Below are positions 56,810 to 64,000 of a stretch of 64,000 nucleotides of DNA, one piece after another. This stretch comes from RGDT01 sp964630925 (lineage in GTDB: Bacteria; Planctomycetota; Planctomycetia; Gemmatales; Gemmataceae). Each line of letters opens with the position of its first letter. The stretch's first letter is position 1. Both the position numbers and the translations under genes were made by a program. Where the stretch lies: positions 182,840 to 246,839 of the forward strand of contig CAZVZK010000001.1 in NCBI GenBank assembly GCA_964630925.1, in the 5' to 3' direction. The notes under the pieces are model-generated. The model did no database searches, had not been told where the DNA came from, and saw nothing but the letters and a program-made list of their open reading frames with translations.

Positions 56810-57703
56810 ATGAGCAAGACCAAGGGAGAGCAGTTCGCCGGTGTCACCGTGGCCCTCATCACGCCCTTTGCGGGCGGCGAGATCGACTACGACGCCCTCA
56901 AGAAACTCGTCGACTGGCACGTCGAGCAGGGCACCGACTGCCTCGCCCCCGTCGGCACCACCGGCGAATCGCCCACCATCGACCACGACGAGCACGAGCG
57001 CGTCATCGCCTGCGTCGTCGAACGCGCCGCCGGGCGCATCAAGGTCATGCCGGGCACCGGGTCGAACTCCACGCGCGAGGCCATCCGCCTCACGAAGTTC
57101 GCGAAGAAGGCCGGGGCGCAGGGCGCCCTCATGGTCGGGCCGTACTACAACAAGCCGACGCAGGAGGGGTACTTCCGCCACTTCGCCGCCGTCGCCGAGG
57201 CCTGCGACCTGCCCATCGTGCTTTACAACATCCCCGGGCGGACCGCGTCGAACATGACACCGGAGACCATCGCCCGGCTGGCGGGCATCCCCAGCATCGT
57301 CGCCGTGAAGGAGGCCACGGGCTCGCTCGACCAGGCGTCACACATCGCCTCGCTGTGCGACATCACCATCCTGTCCGGCGACGACAGCCTGACCCTGCCC
57401 CTGATGAGCGTCGGGGGCCGGGGCGTCGTCTCGGTGGTCGGCAATATCGTGCCGCGTGACCTCAAGGCGCTGGTGACCGCGTTCGATGGCGGGCGCATCG
57501 CCGAGGCGATCTCCTGGCACCGGAAACTCTTCCACCTCTCGCGGGATCTGCTCTCGGTCGCGACCAACCCGATCCCGCTCAAGACGGCGATGAAGCTCCT
57601 CGGACGCGACACCGGCGAGATGCGTCTGCCCATGTGCCCGCTCGACGCCGCCTCCGAGGCACGCATCGCCGCGACGCTGCGGAACTACGGCCTGCTCAAA
57701 TGA
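56810..57703 (+). CDS. dapA: 4-hydroxy-tetrahydrodipicolinate synthase
   Basis: 297 residues. Condenses pyruvate with aspartate semialdehyde in the lysine/diaminopimelate pathway. The TIM-barrel aldolase motifs are present: VALITPFAGGEIDYDALKKL, APVGTTGESPTI, PYYNKPTQEGYFRHF, the catalytic Tyr in LYNIPGRTASN, Schiff-base Lys in VAVKEATGSL and ILSGDDSLTLPLMSVGG. Length is normal. Its presence fits peptidoglycan or lysine synthesis. No terminator is obvious after it. Confidence 0.95.
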   Translation: MSKTKGEQFAGVTVALITPFAGGEIDYDALKKLVDWHVEQGTDCLAPVGTTGESPTIDHDEHERVIACVVERAAGRIKVMPGTGSNSTREAIRLTKFAKKAGAQGALMVGPYYNKPTQEGYFRHFAAVAEACDLPIVLYNIPGRTASNMTPETIARLAGIPSIVAVKEATGSLDQASHIASLCDITILSGDDSLTLPLMSVGGRGVVSVVGNIVPRDLKALVTAFDGGRIAEAISWHRKLFHLSRDLLSVATNPIPLKTAMKLLGRDTGEMRLPMCPLDAASEARIAATLRNYGLLK

Positions 57704-57751
57704 GGGCGGTGGTAGTTATGAGGAGGCGGTGAAAAAAACGGCGGAATCTCT

Positions 57752-57786
57752 TTGACCCCAGCCGCCGCCCTGATATTCTAATATCA
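57752..57786 (+). promoter_or_regulatory. Promoter with AT-rich palindromic operator before the ArsR gene
   Basis: TTGACC (57,752-57,757) and TATTCT (57,774-57,779) are 16 bp apart. The second element lies inside the perfect palindrome TGATATT-CT-AATATCA (57,771-57,786), an AT island in GC-rich DNA. ArsR-family repressors bind such sites over the -10 region, so autoregulation is inferred. Confidence 0.55.
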
Positions 57787-57967
57787 CACGCATTTTCATG
57801 AATCGGGGGGAGAGGCGGGGGGGCGGCTGCCCCAACGCCGACTCGCATCGTCCTCCCCTCACAGCCTCTTCCCTGGCCGAATGATCCGTTCCCCGTTCCG
57901 GGCCGGAATGGCGTCCGTGCGCGCCTCGTCGCCTGCTCGCCGCCCTCGCCGACCCAGGAGACATCCC

Positions 57968-58393
57968 TTGAGTGCAGCTATTCTCATGAAACGGACCACC
58001 CGGACTGACGAGACTCCCGGCGAGGTACAGCCGGCCCTGACGGTCCCGGTCCCCGACCCCCTCATCAACAAGATGGCCGAGATGTTCCGCATGCTCTCGG
58101 ACCCGTCACGGCTCAAGATCGTCCTCGCCCTCCTCGCCGAGGGGCGTCAGCACGTGACGGCCCTCCGCGAGCTGCTCGGCCCCAAGACGACCCAGCCCGC
58201 CGTCAGCCACCACCTCACCCTCATGCGGCTCGTCGATCTGGTTGACTACGACCGCGAGGGCAAGCACAATTACTACCACCTGGCCGGGGACAAGATGCGC
58301 GACCTCCTGGAGCGCTTCTTCGAGGCGATGGGCGGCCCCACCCTCGACCTCGGCGCCTTCACCATGACCTACGCCCCGAGAGCCGCCGATTGA
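57968..58393 (+). CDS. ArsR-family winged-helix transcriptional regulator
   Basis: 141 residues from TTG 57,968, chosen because AGGAG lies 7 nt upstream; an ATG six codons later (MKRTTRTD) lacks a good ribosome site. The winged helix is clear: MAEMFRMLSDPSRLKIVLAL, HVTALRELLGPKTTQPAVSH, HLTLMRLVDLVDYDREGKHN with the wing YYHLAGDKM. No cysteine metal-binding motif (ELCVCDL type) is present, so the signal is probably not arsenite or zinc through the classical site. Its TGA overlaps the next gene's TTG. Confidence 0.88.
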   Translation: MSAAILMKRTTRTDETPGEVQPALTVPVPDPLINKMAEMFRMLSDPSRLKIVLALLAEGRQHVTALRELLGPKTTQPAVSHHLTLMRLVDLVDYDREGKHNYYHLAGDKMRDLLERFFEAMGGPTLDLGAFTMTYAPRAAD

Positions 58394-59310
58394 GCCGCGC
58401 CGCCGTCCTCGCCCTCCTGTCCGACATCAAGGCCCGGCCCGACGACGACACCCTGCGCCTCATCCTGGCTGATTTCCTCGAAGACCACGGCGATGAGGCG
58501 GACCGCGCCCGCGCGGAGATCATCCGCGCCCAGGTGCGCGGCGACGCGGGGCCGGACCGACTCCATTCCCTCACCCGCAAGCATCTCGGCCGGTTCGGCC
58601 AGGCCTGGCTCGGCCCCGTCGCGCCTTGGGTCAAACTCTCCGGTGTCGAACGCGGGCTCCTGTGCGTCGAGGTGCCGATGCCGTCGCTCCGCGGCGGGCT
58701 ATCCCGCCTGCCCGGCGAGGAGGCCTGGGCCTGGGTCGATCACGTCTCCCTCGGCCCCGAACGCGCCAACGTCACAGGCCACCTGTCGCGCTCCTCTCTG
58801 CTGGGCGGCCTCAACATCTTCAGCGCGGGCCGCCTCGTGGGCCAGGGCCCCGACCTCGTCCGCGAGCTGGCGGCTGCCCCCTGGATGGCGTCGGTGCGCC
58901 GCCTCGACCTGTCCAGGCAAGATCTGACGGGGCGTGACCTGACGCCCTTCTTCGAGTCACCTCACCTGAACACGCTCGTACATCTGAATCTCGGCGGCAG
59001 CAACCTCGGCGTGGCCGGGGTGCGCGCCCTCGGCGCGGCGCCGTGGGCGAAGGGGCTGCGACACCTCTGGCTGCGCCGGGCCTGGGTCACGGACCTCGAC
59101 GCCGCCGCCCTCGCCGAGGCGGAGGGGCTCTCGGGGCTGCGCGAGCTGGACCTCCGCGACAACCACATCGGCACCAGGGGGGCGCTGGCGCTGGCCGGGT
59201 CGATGTCTCTCGGCGGCCTCGAGGCGCTGCACCTCTACGGCAACGAGATCGGCCCAGAGGGGGTCGATGCGTTGCGAGGGCGGTTCGGGCGGCGGGCGCA
59301 TCTGGCGTGA
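58390..59310 (+). CDS. TIGR02996 domain and leucine-rich repeat protein
   Basis: 306 residues. The first 50 (LLSDIKARPDDDTLRLILAD, FLEDHGDEADRARAEIIRAQ) are the TIGR02996 repeat-companion domain typical of Gemmata relatives. The C-terminal 130 residues hold about four ribonuclease-inhibitor-type LRRs (LRRLDLSRQDLTGRDL, LRELDLRDNHIGTRGALALA, LEALHLYGNEIGPEGVDALR). The start is TTG in a TTGA overlap with the ArsR gene, implying coupled translation. Probably a protein-binding scaffold; the function is unknown. Confidence 0.8.
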   Translation: MSRAAVLALLSDIKARPDDDTLRLILADFLEDHGDEADRARAEIIRAQVRGDAGPDRLHSLTRKHLGRFGQAWLGPVAPWVKLSGVERGLLCVEVPMPSLRGGLSRLPGEEAWAWVDHVSLGPERANVTGHLSRSSLLGGLNIFSAGRLVGQGPDLVRELAAAPWMASVRRLDLSRQDLTGRDLTPFFESPHLNTLVHLNLGGSNLGVAGVRALGAAPWAKGLRHLWLRRAWVTDLDAAALAEAEGLSGLRELDLRDNHIGTRGALALAGSMSLGGLEALHLYGNEIGPEGVDALRGRFGRRAHLA

Positions 59311-59371
59311 TCTGTATGGCGTCGCCTCCCGCACCGGCGGTATGATTCTCGCCGTGAAGGAGGGCCACCCC

Positions 59372-60334
59372 ATGAGGCCGACGAGCCACGCAGCCGGGAC
59401 GGACATGCCGGAGGACTTCCCCTATGGCTGGCGGTACGTCACCGTGCCCGGCAGCTCGGAGATGGCCCAGGTGCCGCTGACCCTGGAGGACGTGCTCCAC
59501 CCCTTGGAGGGCGACGTCATTCCCGAACGTATCCACCACAGCAAGGAGAGGGCGTACCTCCAACAGGCCTTCAGCACGCGGGATCTCAGGCCGCCCGCCG
59601 TGCTGGTCTCGTCTGACCTGCTGACGGACTTCGGCGTGGCGGGCGTCCGGAACATGTCCCCCGACAACGGGGTCTTCGTCGCCCTCAACGCCGTCCCCGA
59701 GGAATCGACGGGGTTGTTGAGGCTGGGAGACACGGGCGGGCGCTGCGCCCTGGCGGTGGAGATCGTCTCGCCGGACACGCGCGAGAACGACGTGACCCAC
59801 AAGCACATCCTCTACCACCGCGTGAAGGTCGAGCATTACATCATCATCGACCGCTGGCGGGTGGGCGAGCCGCGCGTCCTGTCGGGTTACCGCTGGGCGC
59901 CCGGCGGCTACGAGCCGCTCCCGCTGGACGAGCGCGGGCGCCTGTTGGCGCCGGTGGTGAACCTCTTCCTGCGGATCGACGAGGGCGACCGGCTGATCTG
60001 CGAGGACCCCGAGACGGGCGAGGAGGTCGGCAGCTACGCGCGCCTCCACGAGGAGCTGGTGGCGCTCCAGGGACGCGAGGCCGAGCGCGAGCAGGAGATG
60101 GAAGGGCTCGTCGAGCGTGCGCGCCTGGAGGCACGGGCCAAGGAGGAGGCGGAATCCAGGGCCGCCGACCTTGCACGGGCGAAGGCCGACGCCGAGACAC
60201 GCGCCGCCGACGCGGCCCGAGCCAGGGCCGACGCCGACGCCAGGGCGGCGCTGGCCGAATCGCAGGCCGCGGCGCACCTCGCCGAAATCGCCGCCCTGCG
60301 GGCGGCCCTCGCCGGCCGGCCCGGCACGCCCTGA
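59372..60334 (+). CDS. Uma2-family (DUF820) PD-(D/E)XK protein with coiled-coil tail
   Basis: 320 residues. The nuclease-like core contains PPAVLVSSDLLTDF, LAVEIVSPDTRENDVTHKHI and YHRVKVEHYIIIDRW, the Uma2 pattern with E-x-V-SP and a following Lys. From about residue 230 a helix rich in Ala, Arg and Glu (heptads through EARAKEEAESRAADLARAKA) predicts a long coiled coil. AAGGAGGG lies 7 nt before ATG 59,372. Uma2 proteins are expanded in cyanobacteria and planctomycetes; nuclease activity is inferred, not shown. Confidence 0.85.
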   Translation: MRPTSHAAGTDMPEDFPYGWRYVTVPGSSEMAQVPLTLEDVLHPLEGDVIPERIHHSKERAYLQQAFSTRDLRPPAVLVSSDLLTDFGVAGVRNMSPDNGVFVALNAVPEESTGLLRLGDTGGRCALAVEIVSPDTRENDVTHKHILYHRVKVEHYIIIDRWRVGEPRVLSGYRWAPGGYEPLPLDERGRLLAPVVNLFLRIDEGDRLICEDPETGEEVGSYARLHEELVALQGREAEREQEMEGLVERARLEARAKEEAESRAADLARAKADAETRAADAARARADADARAALAESQAAAHLAEIAALRAALAGRPGTP

Positions 60335-60403
60335 CGATCCGTGTTGTCGGGACGCGGACAATCCCCCATTCATCCCCGCGCCTCCTCCCGCTATCATGGC
60401 GGC

Positions 60404-62311
60404 ATGACCACCCTTTCCCGCTGCTCCAACGGCCACGAGTGGAACGCGCCTCAGGGCGCGGAGGCCGCACCGTGCCCCGTCTGCGGGGGCGAGCGGACGC
60501 TGGTCACGCCGCCCACCTTCCCCGACTCCCGCCCCGCCCTCGCCATCAACCCCGACGCCCCGCAGGGGCCGCCGAGCCTCGCCGGCTACGAGGTGCTGGA
60601 GGAGCTGGGACGCGGCGGCATGGGGATCGTCTACAAGGCCCGCCGCCGCGACAACGGCGAGCTGGTCGCCCTCAAGGTCATCCGCAAGGAGCGTCTCGGC
60701 GGCACCGACCTCATGCCGCGCTTCAAGCGCGAGGTTCTGGCGTCGTCGCGCCTCACCCACCCCAACCTCGTCCAGGTGTACGACGCCGACCTCGCCGGCG
60801 AGCAGCCATTCCTCGCCGTCGAGTACGTCCCCGGCTTCACGCTGCAGAGCCTCGTCGAGGGGCAGGGCCCGCTGCCCGTGGCCGCCGCCTGCGACTTCAT
60901 CCGCCAGACCGCGCTGGCGTTGAAGCACGCCGACGAGCAGCGCCTCGTCCACCGCGACATCAAGCCCGGCAACATCATGGTCCTGGCCCCGAACGGCCTG
61001 CCGCTGCCGCCCCGGCCCGTGGTCAAGGTGCTGGACATGGGCGTCGCCCGCCTGTTCCAATCACACGAGAACGAGGCGCCCCTGACGACCCTCACCCGCG
61101 ACGGGTCGGTGATCGGCACGCCCGACTACATCGCCCCCGAGCAGCTCGAGAACCCGCGCGCCGTGGACGTGCGCGCCGACCTGTACTCCCTCGGCTGCGT
61201 CTTCTACTTCCTGCTCACGGGCCAGGTGCCGTTCCCCGGTGGCTCCCTGGTGCAGAAGCTCGACCGCCAACGCTGGCACGTCGCGCCGTCGGTGAGCCAG
61301 CTCCGGCCCGAGCTGCCGAGCGGCGTCGCCGCGGTCGTGCGCAAGCTGATGGCCAAGCACCCCGATGACCGCTATCAGACGCCGGCGGAGCTGATCGTCG
61401 TGCTGGAGGAGCTGCTCCGCAAGGGTGACCTCCCCGGCACGGCCCACCTGGCGACGCTGACGCCGACGCTGTCTCTGACGGGGCACAAGGGCGCCGTTAC
61501 GGCCCTGGCCTGGGCGGGCCCGCTGCTGGTGTCCGGCGGCGGCGACCGCACGATCCGGGTCTGGGATGCCGGCGGCAAGGAGGTCCGCCGCTGCGGCGAA
61601 GGCAAGTTGGAGGTCGTGTGTCTGGCGGCGGCGGGCGGCCTCGTCCTGGCCGGCCAGGGCGTCACCGTCCGCGGCTATCACGCCGCCACGGGCAAGGAGA
61701 CGGTGCGCCTCGTGGGGCACGGCGACGCCGTCCGCTGCGTCGCCCTTAGCGCCGATGGCAAGCGTGCGCTGTCGGGCGGCGACGACCGGTCCGTGCGCCT
61801 GTGGGACGCGGACCGGGGCACGATCCTGGCGCGGTTCACCAAGCACACGGCGGGCGTGACGGCGACGGCGCTCTCCCCCGACGGGCGTCTGGCGGTGTCA
61901 GGCGGACGCGACCAGACGCTGCGCCTGTGGGAGACGGCGACGGGCAAGGAGGTGCGTCAGTTCGCCGTGCCCAAGGGGCCTGTCCTGTGCGCCGCGTGGT
62001 CGGCGGACGGCAGGTCGGTCTTCAGCGGACATTTCGACACGACGCTCAGGATGTGGGATGTCGCCACCGCCCGCGAGACGCGGCGTTTCACCGGCCACAA
62101 GCAGATGGTGAGCGCCCTGGCGCTGTCGGGCACGATGATGCTGTCTTCGAGCCACGACCAGACGGTGCGGGTCTGGGACGTGGCGGCAGGCGGCGAGGTG
62201 GCGGTCTGCGTCGCGCACGTCGGCGCCGTGGCCTCCGTGGCGGCGGGACAGGGCGGCCTGTTCGCCTCGGCGGGGCAGGACGGCATCGTCCGCGTGTGGA
62301 AGCTGCCCTGA
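60404..62311 (+). CDS. Serine/threonine protein kinase with WD40 propeller
   Basis: 635 residues. An N-terminal zinc-ribbon-like segment (CSNGHEW, CPVCGGE, residues 7-30) precedes a Hanks-type kinase: GRGGMGIVYKA (69-79), Lys91 in VALKV, HRDIKPGN (183-190, Asp185), DMG at 211 instead of DFG, and GTPDYIAPEQ (238-247). After about residue 360 come seven WD40 repeats (VSGGGDRTIRVWDAGGKEVR, SGGDDRSVRLWDADRGTI). No membrane segment separates them, so it is cytoplasmic. This fusion is common in planctomycetes. ATG 60,404 precedes the ribbon. Confidence 0.93.
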   Translation: MTTLSRCSNGHEWNAPQGAEAAPCPVCGGERTLVTPPTFPDSRPALAINPDAPQGPPSLAGYEVLEELGRGGMGIVYKARRRDNGELVALKVIRKERLGGTDLMPRFKREVLASSRLTHPNLVQVYDADLAGEQPFLAVEYVPGFTLQSLVEGQGPLPVAAACDFIRQTALALKHADEQRLVHRDIKPGNIMVLAPNGLPLPPRPVVKVLDMGVARLFQSHENEAPLTTLTRDGSVIGTPDYIAPEQLENPRAVDVRADLYSLGCVFYFLLTGQVPFPGGSLVQKLDRQRWHVAPSVSQLRPELPSGVAAVVRKLMAKHPDDRYQTPAELIVVLEELLRKGDLPGTAHLATLTPTLSLTGHKGAVTALAWAGPLLVSGGGDRTIRVWDAGGKEVRRCGEGKLEVVCLAAAGGLVLAGQGVTVRGYHAATGKETVRLVGHGDAVRCVALSADGKRALSGGDDRSVRLWDADRGTILARFTKHTAGVTATALSPDGRLAVSGGRDQTLRLWETATGKEVRQFAVPKGPVLCAAWSADGRSVFSGHFDTTLRMWDVATARETRRFTGHKQMVSALALSGTMMLSSSHDQTVRVWDVAAGGEVAVCVAHVGAVASVAAGQGGLFASAGQDGIVRVWKLP

Positions 62312-62348
62312 TGCACGCCCGCGAGGCCGCCGGCCACCTTCCCCCCGA

Positions 62349-62423
62349 GTGAGCATGTGACCCTGGCGTCTTCCGACGCGAGGCGTCACACACCGGCGGC
62401 GAGTGCGCGAGTCACATGCTCAC
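62349..62423. repeat. Structured palindromic element, copy A
   Basis: The outer stem GTGAGCATGTGAC (62,349-62,361) pairs perfectly with GTCACATGCTCAC (62,411-62,423). An inner hairpin GCGTC-TTCC-GACGC is at 62,366-62,379. The sequence shares GCATGTGAC, GGCGTC, GACGCG and GCGAGTGCGCGAGTCAC with copy B. Confidence 0.7.
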
Positions 62424-62510
62424 CCGCTCACATGCGCACCGTGGCTCGCCGCCCGTCGGGAGGCCGTCGGCCTCGGGCGGAGGTGGGCGGTGCGTAGCCT
62501 GGGTGGGGAG

Positions 62511-62562
62511 AATTGCATTTCATTTCAGACCCCCACACACGACCTTGAAATGACGACGGTCA
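62511..62562. repeat. Fragment related to the MITE core
   Basis: AATTGCATTTCATTTCAG resembles ATTGCATTGCATTTCAC of the MITE-like element. Here TCATTTCA pairs with TGAAATGA further on. The inverted ends of the full 177-bp element are not seen. Confidence 0.45.
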
Positions 62563-62666
62563 AGCCGTGTAAGCGCCCCCGCGTGCCGATGGCCGCCGGT
62601 GACCGCCTCCGGCGGACGCCGAGCGCGCGTGGCCAGGGGACGGGTGGCCGGCCCCCGTACCCTCGT

Positions 62667-62713
62667 AGGTCGGGTTGAGTGAGGCGCCAGCCGAGCGAAG
62701 CCCGACGGGTGCG
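62667..62713. repeat. Single GTAGGTCGGG-type REP unit
   Basis: GTAGGTCGGGTTGAGTGAGG is followed by CGCCAGCCGAGCGAAGCCCG and AC; GTCGGG pairs with CCCGAC. The same unit occurs twice, head to head, at 44.3 kb. Confidence 0.7.
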
Positions 62714-62884
62714 CGTGACGCCCCGCGTCGGGCCCCGGCCCTGGCGGGCCCCACCCCGATCTGCCACAACGCCCACCCGGTCACGCCCGGATGCCAGCCC
62801 CCGGCGGAATTCCCGCGTCGGATGCCAGCCGCTGCCAGCGGCGGACGCGAGGCCACGTCGGGCGCAAAGTCACCTGCCCACTCC

Positions 62885-62994
62885 CGCCGAGTCACCTGCC
62901 AACATCCCCACCGATTTGGCATGTGACTCGGCGTCCTTTGACGCGTGGTGTCACCGGCCGGCGTCGAGTGCGCGAGTCACCTTGTCACATGCCA
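62885..62994. repeat. Structured palindromic element, copy B, with alternative pairing
   Basis: The outer stem TGGCATGTGAC (62,917-62,927) pairs with GTCACATGCCA (62,984-62,994), and the inner hairpin is GCGTC-CTTT-GACGC (62,931-62,944). An upstream CGCCGAGTCAC (62,885-62,895) can instead pair with GTGACTCGGCG (62,923-62,933), which excludes the outer stem. Confidence 0.68.
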
Positions 62995-63051
62995 CATTCC
63001 AACCCCACGCACGCCCCCCGGCGGGAGGCGTGCGGCGCCGCGCGCCACCCC

Positions 63052-63081
63052 TTGACATCCGGTGTACAGGCCTCCAATACT
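63052..63081 (+). promoter_or_regulatory. Promoter-like site with perfect TTGACA
   Basis: TTGACA (63,052-63,057), 18 bp, AATACT (63,076-63,081). It points toward the ankyrin gene 360 bp downstream with no clear gene between. Confidence 0.45.
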
Positions 63082-63355
63082 GAGAGGAGGGAGGGCCTCG
63101 CCCAAAACCTCCCCCCTTCTCTCCGGTACCCCGTGCCCAGACCCCCACCCACGAACGATAATCTTCGACCTGCGCCCAATCACCACGCCCCACGGCTCAC
63201 GCGAATCCGGGCCGTCCTCGCCGTTTTTCAGCTTCGCGGGGCCTCACAGCGGCCGCGCATCCTCGCCGCCGCCGATGTCAACGAGCTCGCCCGCCGGGCG
63301 GTCGAGGACGCCGCCGACCTGACCAGGGCTGTGTGTGGCTCGCCCTGGCGGGTTC

Positions 63356-63384
63356 TTGCGGCTGAGAGGATGGGCGGGTAGCAT
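63356..63384 (+). promoter_or_regulatory. Promoter-like site before the ankyrin gene
   Basis: TTGCGG (63,356-63,361), 17 bp, TAGCAT (63,379-63,384). Transcription would start near 63,391, about 50 nt before the ATG. Confidence 0.45.
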
Positions 63385-63441
63385 ACTGTCGGGTTGCGCC
63401 ACGCGGTGCGACCCGCTCGCTGTCTCGGCTCAGGGGAGGGT

Positions 63442-63873
63442 ATGGACGAAAGGCACCCGCCGGCGCTGATGGCCGCGCTCTGGGCCGGGGATCGGGCACA
63501 GGCCCTGGACCTTATCGCGGCGGGGGCGGATCCCAACGCCGCCGACACCCGCGACGTCGGGCTCGGCTGCTCGCCGTTACACCTGGCGGCCGACGCGAAT
63601 GACCCAGAGCTGGTCCGGGCGCTGATCGCCGCCGGAGCTGACGTGGAGGCGCGGTCCGTGTTCGGGCAGACGCCGCTCTGGTACGCGTGCAACGGCGGAC
63701 GGCAGGCGGCGGCCCGCGAGCTACTGGCGGCAGGCGCCGATCCTGACGCCCCCTGCTCCGAAGGGCACACCCCGCTCGGCCGCGTGTCTCGATCTGAGCC
63801 TGGGCTGATGCAACTGCTCCTCTCCCATCTTCCGCTGCTGCCGACACCTGCCCAGGCCGAACGGCGTCGGTGA
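63442..63873 (+). CDS. Ankyrin-repeat protein
   Basis: 143 residues. After MDERHPPALMAALWAGDR come about three ankyrin repeats: ALDLIAAGADPNAADTRD, GCSPLHLAADANDPELVRAL with IAAGADVEARSVFG, and QTPLWYACNGGRQAAARELL with AAGADPDAPC. No signal or membrane segment is present, so it is a cytoplasmic protein-binding module. GGGGAGGG lies 1-2 nt closer than usual to ATG 63,442 (about 1 nt gap plus T), but no better start is available; an in-frame ATG 16 codons upstream lacks a ribosome site. The remaining bases to 64,000 show nothing recognisable. Confidence 0.85.
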   Translation: MDERHPPALMAALWAGDRAQALDLIAAGADPNAADTRDVGLGCSPLHLAADANDPELVRALIAAGADVEARSVFGQTPLWYACNGGRQAAARELLAAGADPDAPCSEGHTPLGRVSRSEPGLMQLLLSHLPLLPTPAQAERRR

Positions 63874-64000
63874 TTCATTCGTTCAGTCGCTTCCACCCCC
63901 CACCGCCCCCCGCCCCCAGACGTGACGCCCCCATCCCCCACGCCTCCCCCGCCTTGCGCGGGCCCACGGCCGCTGCGCGGCCTACGCCTCGGGCCGCAAA

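Larger units (their letters stand above)
62312..63441. other. 1.13-kb gap rich in palindromic repeats
   Basis: No convincing gene on either strand; the longest frames are of atypical composition. It contains two structured elements (62,349-62,423 and 62,885-62,994), a fragment similar to the MITE core (about 62,511-62,562), a single GTAG-type repeat unit (62,667-62,713) and two promoter-like sites (63,052 and 63,356). Confidence 0.7.

Noticed and set aside
62791..63381. Plus-strand frame of 196 codons in the 62.3-63.4 kb gap
   Set aside because: It runs through the palindromic repeat copy B and a promoter-like site, has no ribosome site at its start and a repeat-like composition.

Overview
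The window is GC-rich DNA with the hallmarks of a planctomycete, most likely of the Gemmataceae: TIGR02996 repeat-companion domains, DUF4058 and Uma2 proteins, a serine/threonine kinase fused to WD40 repeats, many sigma factors, and abundant palindromic intergenic repeats. The taxonomic call is an inference from gene content.

Layout. 1-1,090: the start of the str ribosomal operon (rpsL, a small CxxC protein, rpsG running off the left edge). 1,157-21,813: a 15-gene, single-strand exosortase/exopolysaccharide locus read right to left (exosortase, Wzz/BY-kinase-like ATPase, EpsI, initiating sugar phosphotransferase, one GT2 and five GT4-type glycosyltransferases, XrtA-type deacetylase, ligase/polymerase, flippase, asparagine-synthase-like and PaaK/CapK-like enzymes). 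It has a good promoter at 21,852-21,881. A PD-(D/E)XK (Rpn-like) gene and a decayed copy of its 3' end interrupt it. 21,916-27,651: dnaX-ybaB-recR-rpoN-hydrolase, preceded by the SRP RNA gene. 27,684-32,268: a lipoprotein cyclophilin, a macro-domain pair and RNase R. 32,297-36,312: three tandem serpins. 36,339-41,624: three SPFH (HflK/HflC-type) genes, one fused to a P1B-type ATPase. 41,814-44,205: two paralogous TlpA-like thiol oxidoreductases. 44,477-47,389: kdsB, two small secreted Asn/Gln/Gly-rich proteins and a transglutaminase-like protein. 47,415-53,389: a DUF1963 protein, an M24 peptidase, an ECF sigma factor, a GGDEF response regulator and a group 2/3 sigma-70 factor. 53,469-63,873: hypothetical, DUF4058, HEAT, HAD, dapA, ArsR, TIGR02996-LRR, Uma2, kinase-WD40 and ankyrin genes.

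How parts work together. The exosortase block should build and export a polysaccharide and process sorted surface proteins, but no PEP-CTERM-like target is encoded here. The Tgl-like protein next to two secreted proteins sharing an NQPP motif suggests an enzyme-substrate cross-linking set. The SPFH/ATPase genes are translationally coupled and probably form one membrane complex.

Between genes there are several dispersed elements: a 177-bp MITE-like element in two copies, GTAG-headed REP-like palindromes as singles and head-to-head pairs, and a pair of structured elements near 62.4 and 62.9 kb with compensatory base changes. I saw no tRNA or rRNA gene, CRISPR array or intact insertion sequence. 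Many starts were moved downstream of the longest possible reading frame, on the basis of Shine-Dalgarno sequences, signal peptides or operon overlaps.
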